The notes beneath the pieces are model-generated. The model ran no database searches and was not told the origin of the DNA. It saw only the letters and a program-made list of their open reading frames with translations. Below are positions 13,042 to 13,864 of a DNA stretch of 13,864 nucleotides, in pieces. Position numbers and translations under genes: made by a program. The stretch is taken from NCBI GenBank assembly GCA_012512995.1, contig JAAZDA010000378.1, positions 1 to 13,864 on the forward strand, given 5' to 3'. Each line of letters begins with the position of its first letter. Within the stretch, counting starts at the first letter, position 1. The stretch is from Clostridiales bacterium (GTDB taxonomy: Bacteria; Bacillota; Clostridia; Lachnospirales; Lachnospiraceae).

Positions 13042-13864
13042 ATGCAGAATAAAGGAAAATACTATATAACAACGGCAATAGCATATACATCAGGCAAACC
13101 GCATATAGGCAATACATATGAGATAGTTCTTGCGGACTGCATTGCCCGTTACAAGAGGGCTGACGGTTATGATGTTCATTTTCAGACGGGCTCTGATGAG
13201 CACGGACAGAAGATAGAGACAAGAGCAATCGAAGAGGGAATGAGTCCCGGAGAATTCGTCGATGTGACTGCGGGCGAGATAAAGCGTATCTGGGATCTTA
13301 TGAATACCTCTTATGACAGATTCATAAGAACGACTGACGAGGATCATGTCACGCAGATCCAGAAGATATTCAGGAAGCTTTATGATCAGGGCGATATATA
13401 CAAGGATTCATACGACGGCCTTTACTGCACCGAGTGTGAGAGTTTTTATACGAAATCACAGCTGGTGGATGATAAGTGCCCTGTTTGCGGCGGAGCTGTT
13501 CACAATGAAAAGGAAGAAGCCTACTTCTTTAAAATGAGCAAATATGCTCCGCGCCTCATCGAGCACATCAATGAGCATCCGGAGTTTATTCAGCCTGTTT
13601 CCCGCAAGAATGAAATGATGAATAATTTCCTTCTCCCGGGGCTTCAGGATCTGTGCGTATCGAGGACCTCATTCAAATGGGGCATCCCGGTGGACTTTGA
13701 TCCGAATCATGTTGTATATGTGTGGCTCGATGCGCTCTGCAACTACATAACAGGCATAGGGTATGATGCTGAGGGTAACAGCTCAGATCTCTATAAGAAA
13801 CTATGGCCCGCTGATCTGCACCTGATCGGCAAGGATATAATCCGTTTCCATACAATATACTGGC
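13042..13864 (+). CDS. metG: Methionyl-tRNA synthetase, N-terminal part (runs off window end)
   Basis: Class I aminoacyl-tRNA synthetase charging tRNA-Met. The first 274 codons are open to the window edge without a stop. The catalytic fold begins with YYITTAIAYTSGKPHIGN, where HIGN (21-24) is the HIGH signature. QTGSDEHGQKIE follows. The connective domain carries a four-cysteine zinc site, CTEC (129-132) and CPVC (146-149). The active-site region VYVWLDALCNYITG and the block ending IGKDIIRFHTIYW are typical. The KMSKS loop and anticodon-binding domain would lie downstream. ATG 13042 is chosen, with GGGG about nine bases upstream. In-frame GTG 13036 is an alternative, and a stop at 13033 rules out anything earlier. 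The 60-base gap to map has no terminator, so the two are probably cotranscribed. Confidence 0.95.
   Translation, partial: MQNKGKYYITTAIAYTSGKPHIGNTYEIVLADCIARYKRADGYDVHFQTGSDEHGQKIETRAIEEGMSPGEFVDVTAGEIKRIWDLMNTSYDRFIRTTDEDHVTQIQKIFRKLYDQGDIYKDSYDGLYCTECESFYTKSQLVDDKCPVCGGAVHNEKEEAYFFKMSKYAPRLIEHINEHPEFIQPVSRKNEMMNNFLLPGLQDLCVSRTSFKWGIPVDFDPNHVVYVWLDALCNYITGIGYDAEGNSSDLYKKLWPADLHLIGKDIIRFHTIYW

Noticed and set aside
1..13864. CRISPR array, insertion sequence or prophage
   Set aside because: No regularly spaced repeats, transposase, integrase or terminal inverted repeats with duplications were seen.

Overview
The window looks like a chromosomal stretch of an anaerobic Clostridia member, most likely Lachnospiraceae. 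This is inferred from consensus AGGAGG ribosome binding sites, moderate GC, a lipoprotein with a long Ala/Thr/Glu linker, a transketolase split into two genes, and a SEC-C methionine aminopeptidase. No ribosomal RNA or other phylogenetic marker is present to confirm it. All convincing genes lie on the + strand.

Layout. Positions 1-233 are a regulatory leader. Positions 234-5052 encode a complete sugar ABC importer of the YtfQ-YtfR-YtfT-YjfF type: lipoprotein binding protein, an intra-operon hairpin/T-tract terminator, a double ATPase, and two permeases. A large hairpin follows (5073-5125). Positions 5237-6774 hold two overlapping genes that do not obviously belong to sugar uptake: a PPP-type metallophosphoesterase with a proline-rich repeat tail, and a membrane-anchored Mrr-like nuclease. 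Pentose metabolism resumes at 6842 with an FGGY sugar kinase, L-ribulose-5-phosphate 4-epimerase (AraD), a 172-base structured intergenic region, the two halves of transketolase, a hairpin that resembles a collapsed tRNA, and ribulose-phosphate 3-epimerase. Methionine aminopeptidase and the start of methionyl-tRNA synthetase (cut by the window end) complete the window.

How it fits together. A pentose, plausibly L-arabinose or L-ribulose by context, would be imported, phosphorylated by the kinase, epimerised by AraD to D-xylulose 5-phosphate, and fed to transketolase and the pentose-phosphate pool, with Rpe linking xylulose 5-phosphate and ribulose 5-phosphate. No isomerase (AraA) lies in the window, so the route is incomplete here.

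I see no mobile element, CRISPR array or clearly new system. The points most worth checking are the three-hairpin leader with a tiny ORF before transketolase, the tRNA-Thr-like remnant inside the tkt/rpe terminator, and the phosphoesterase/nuclease pair with its unusual tail.
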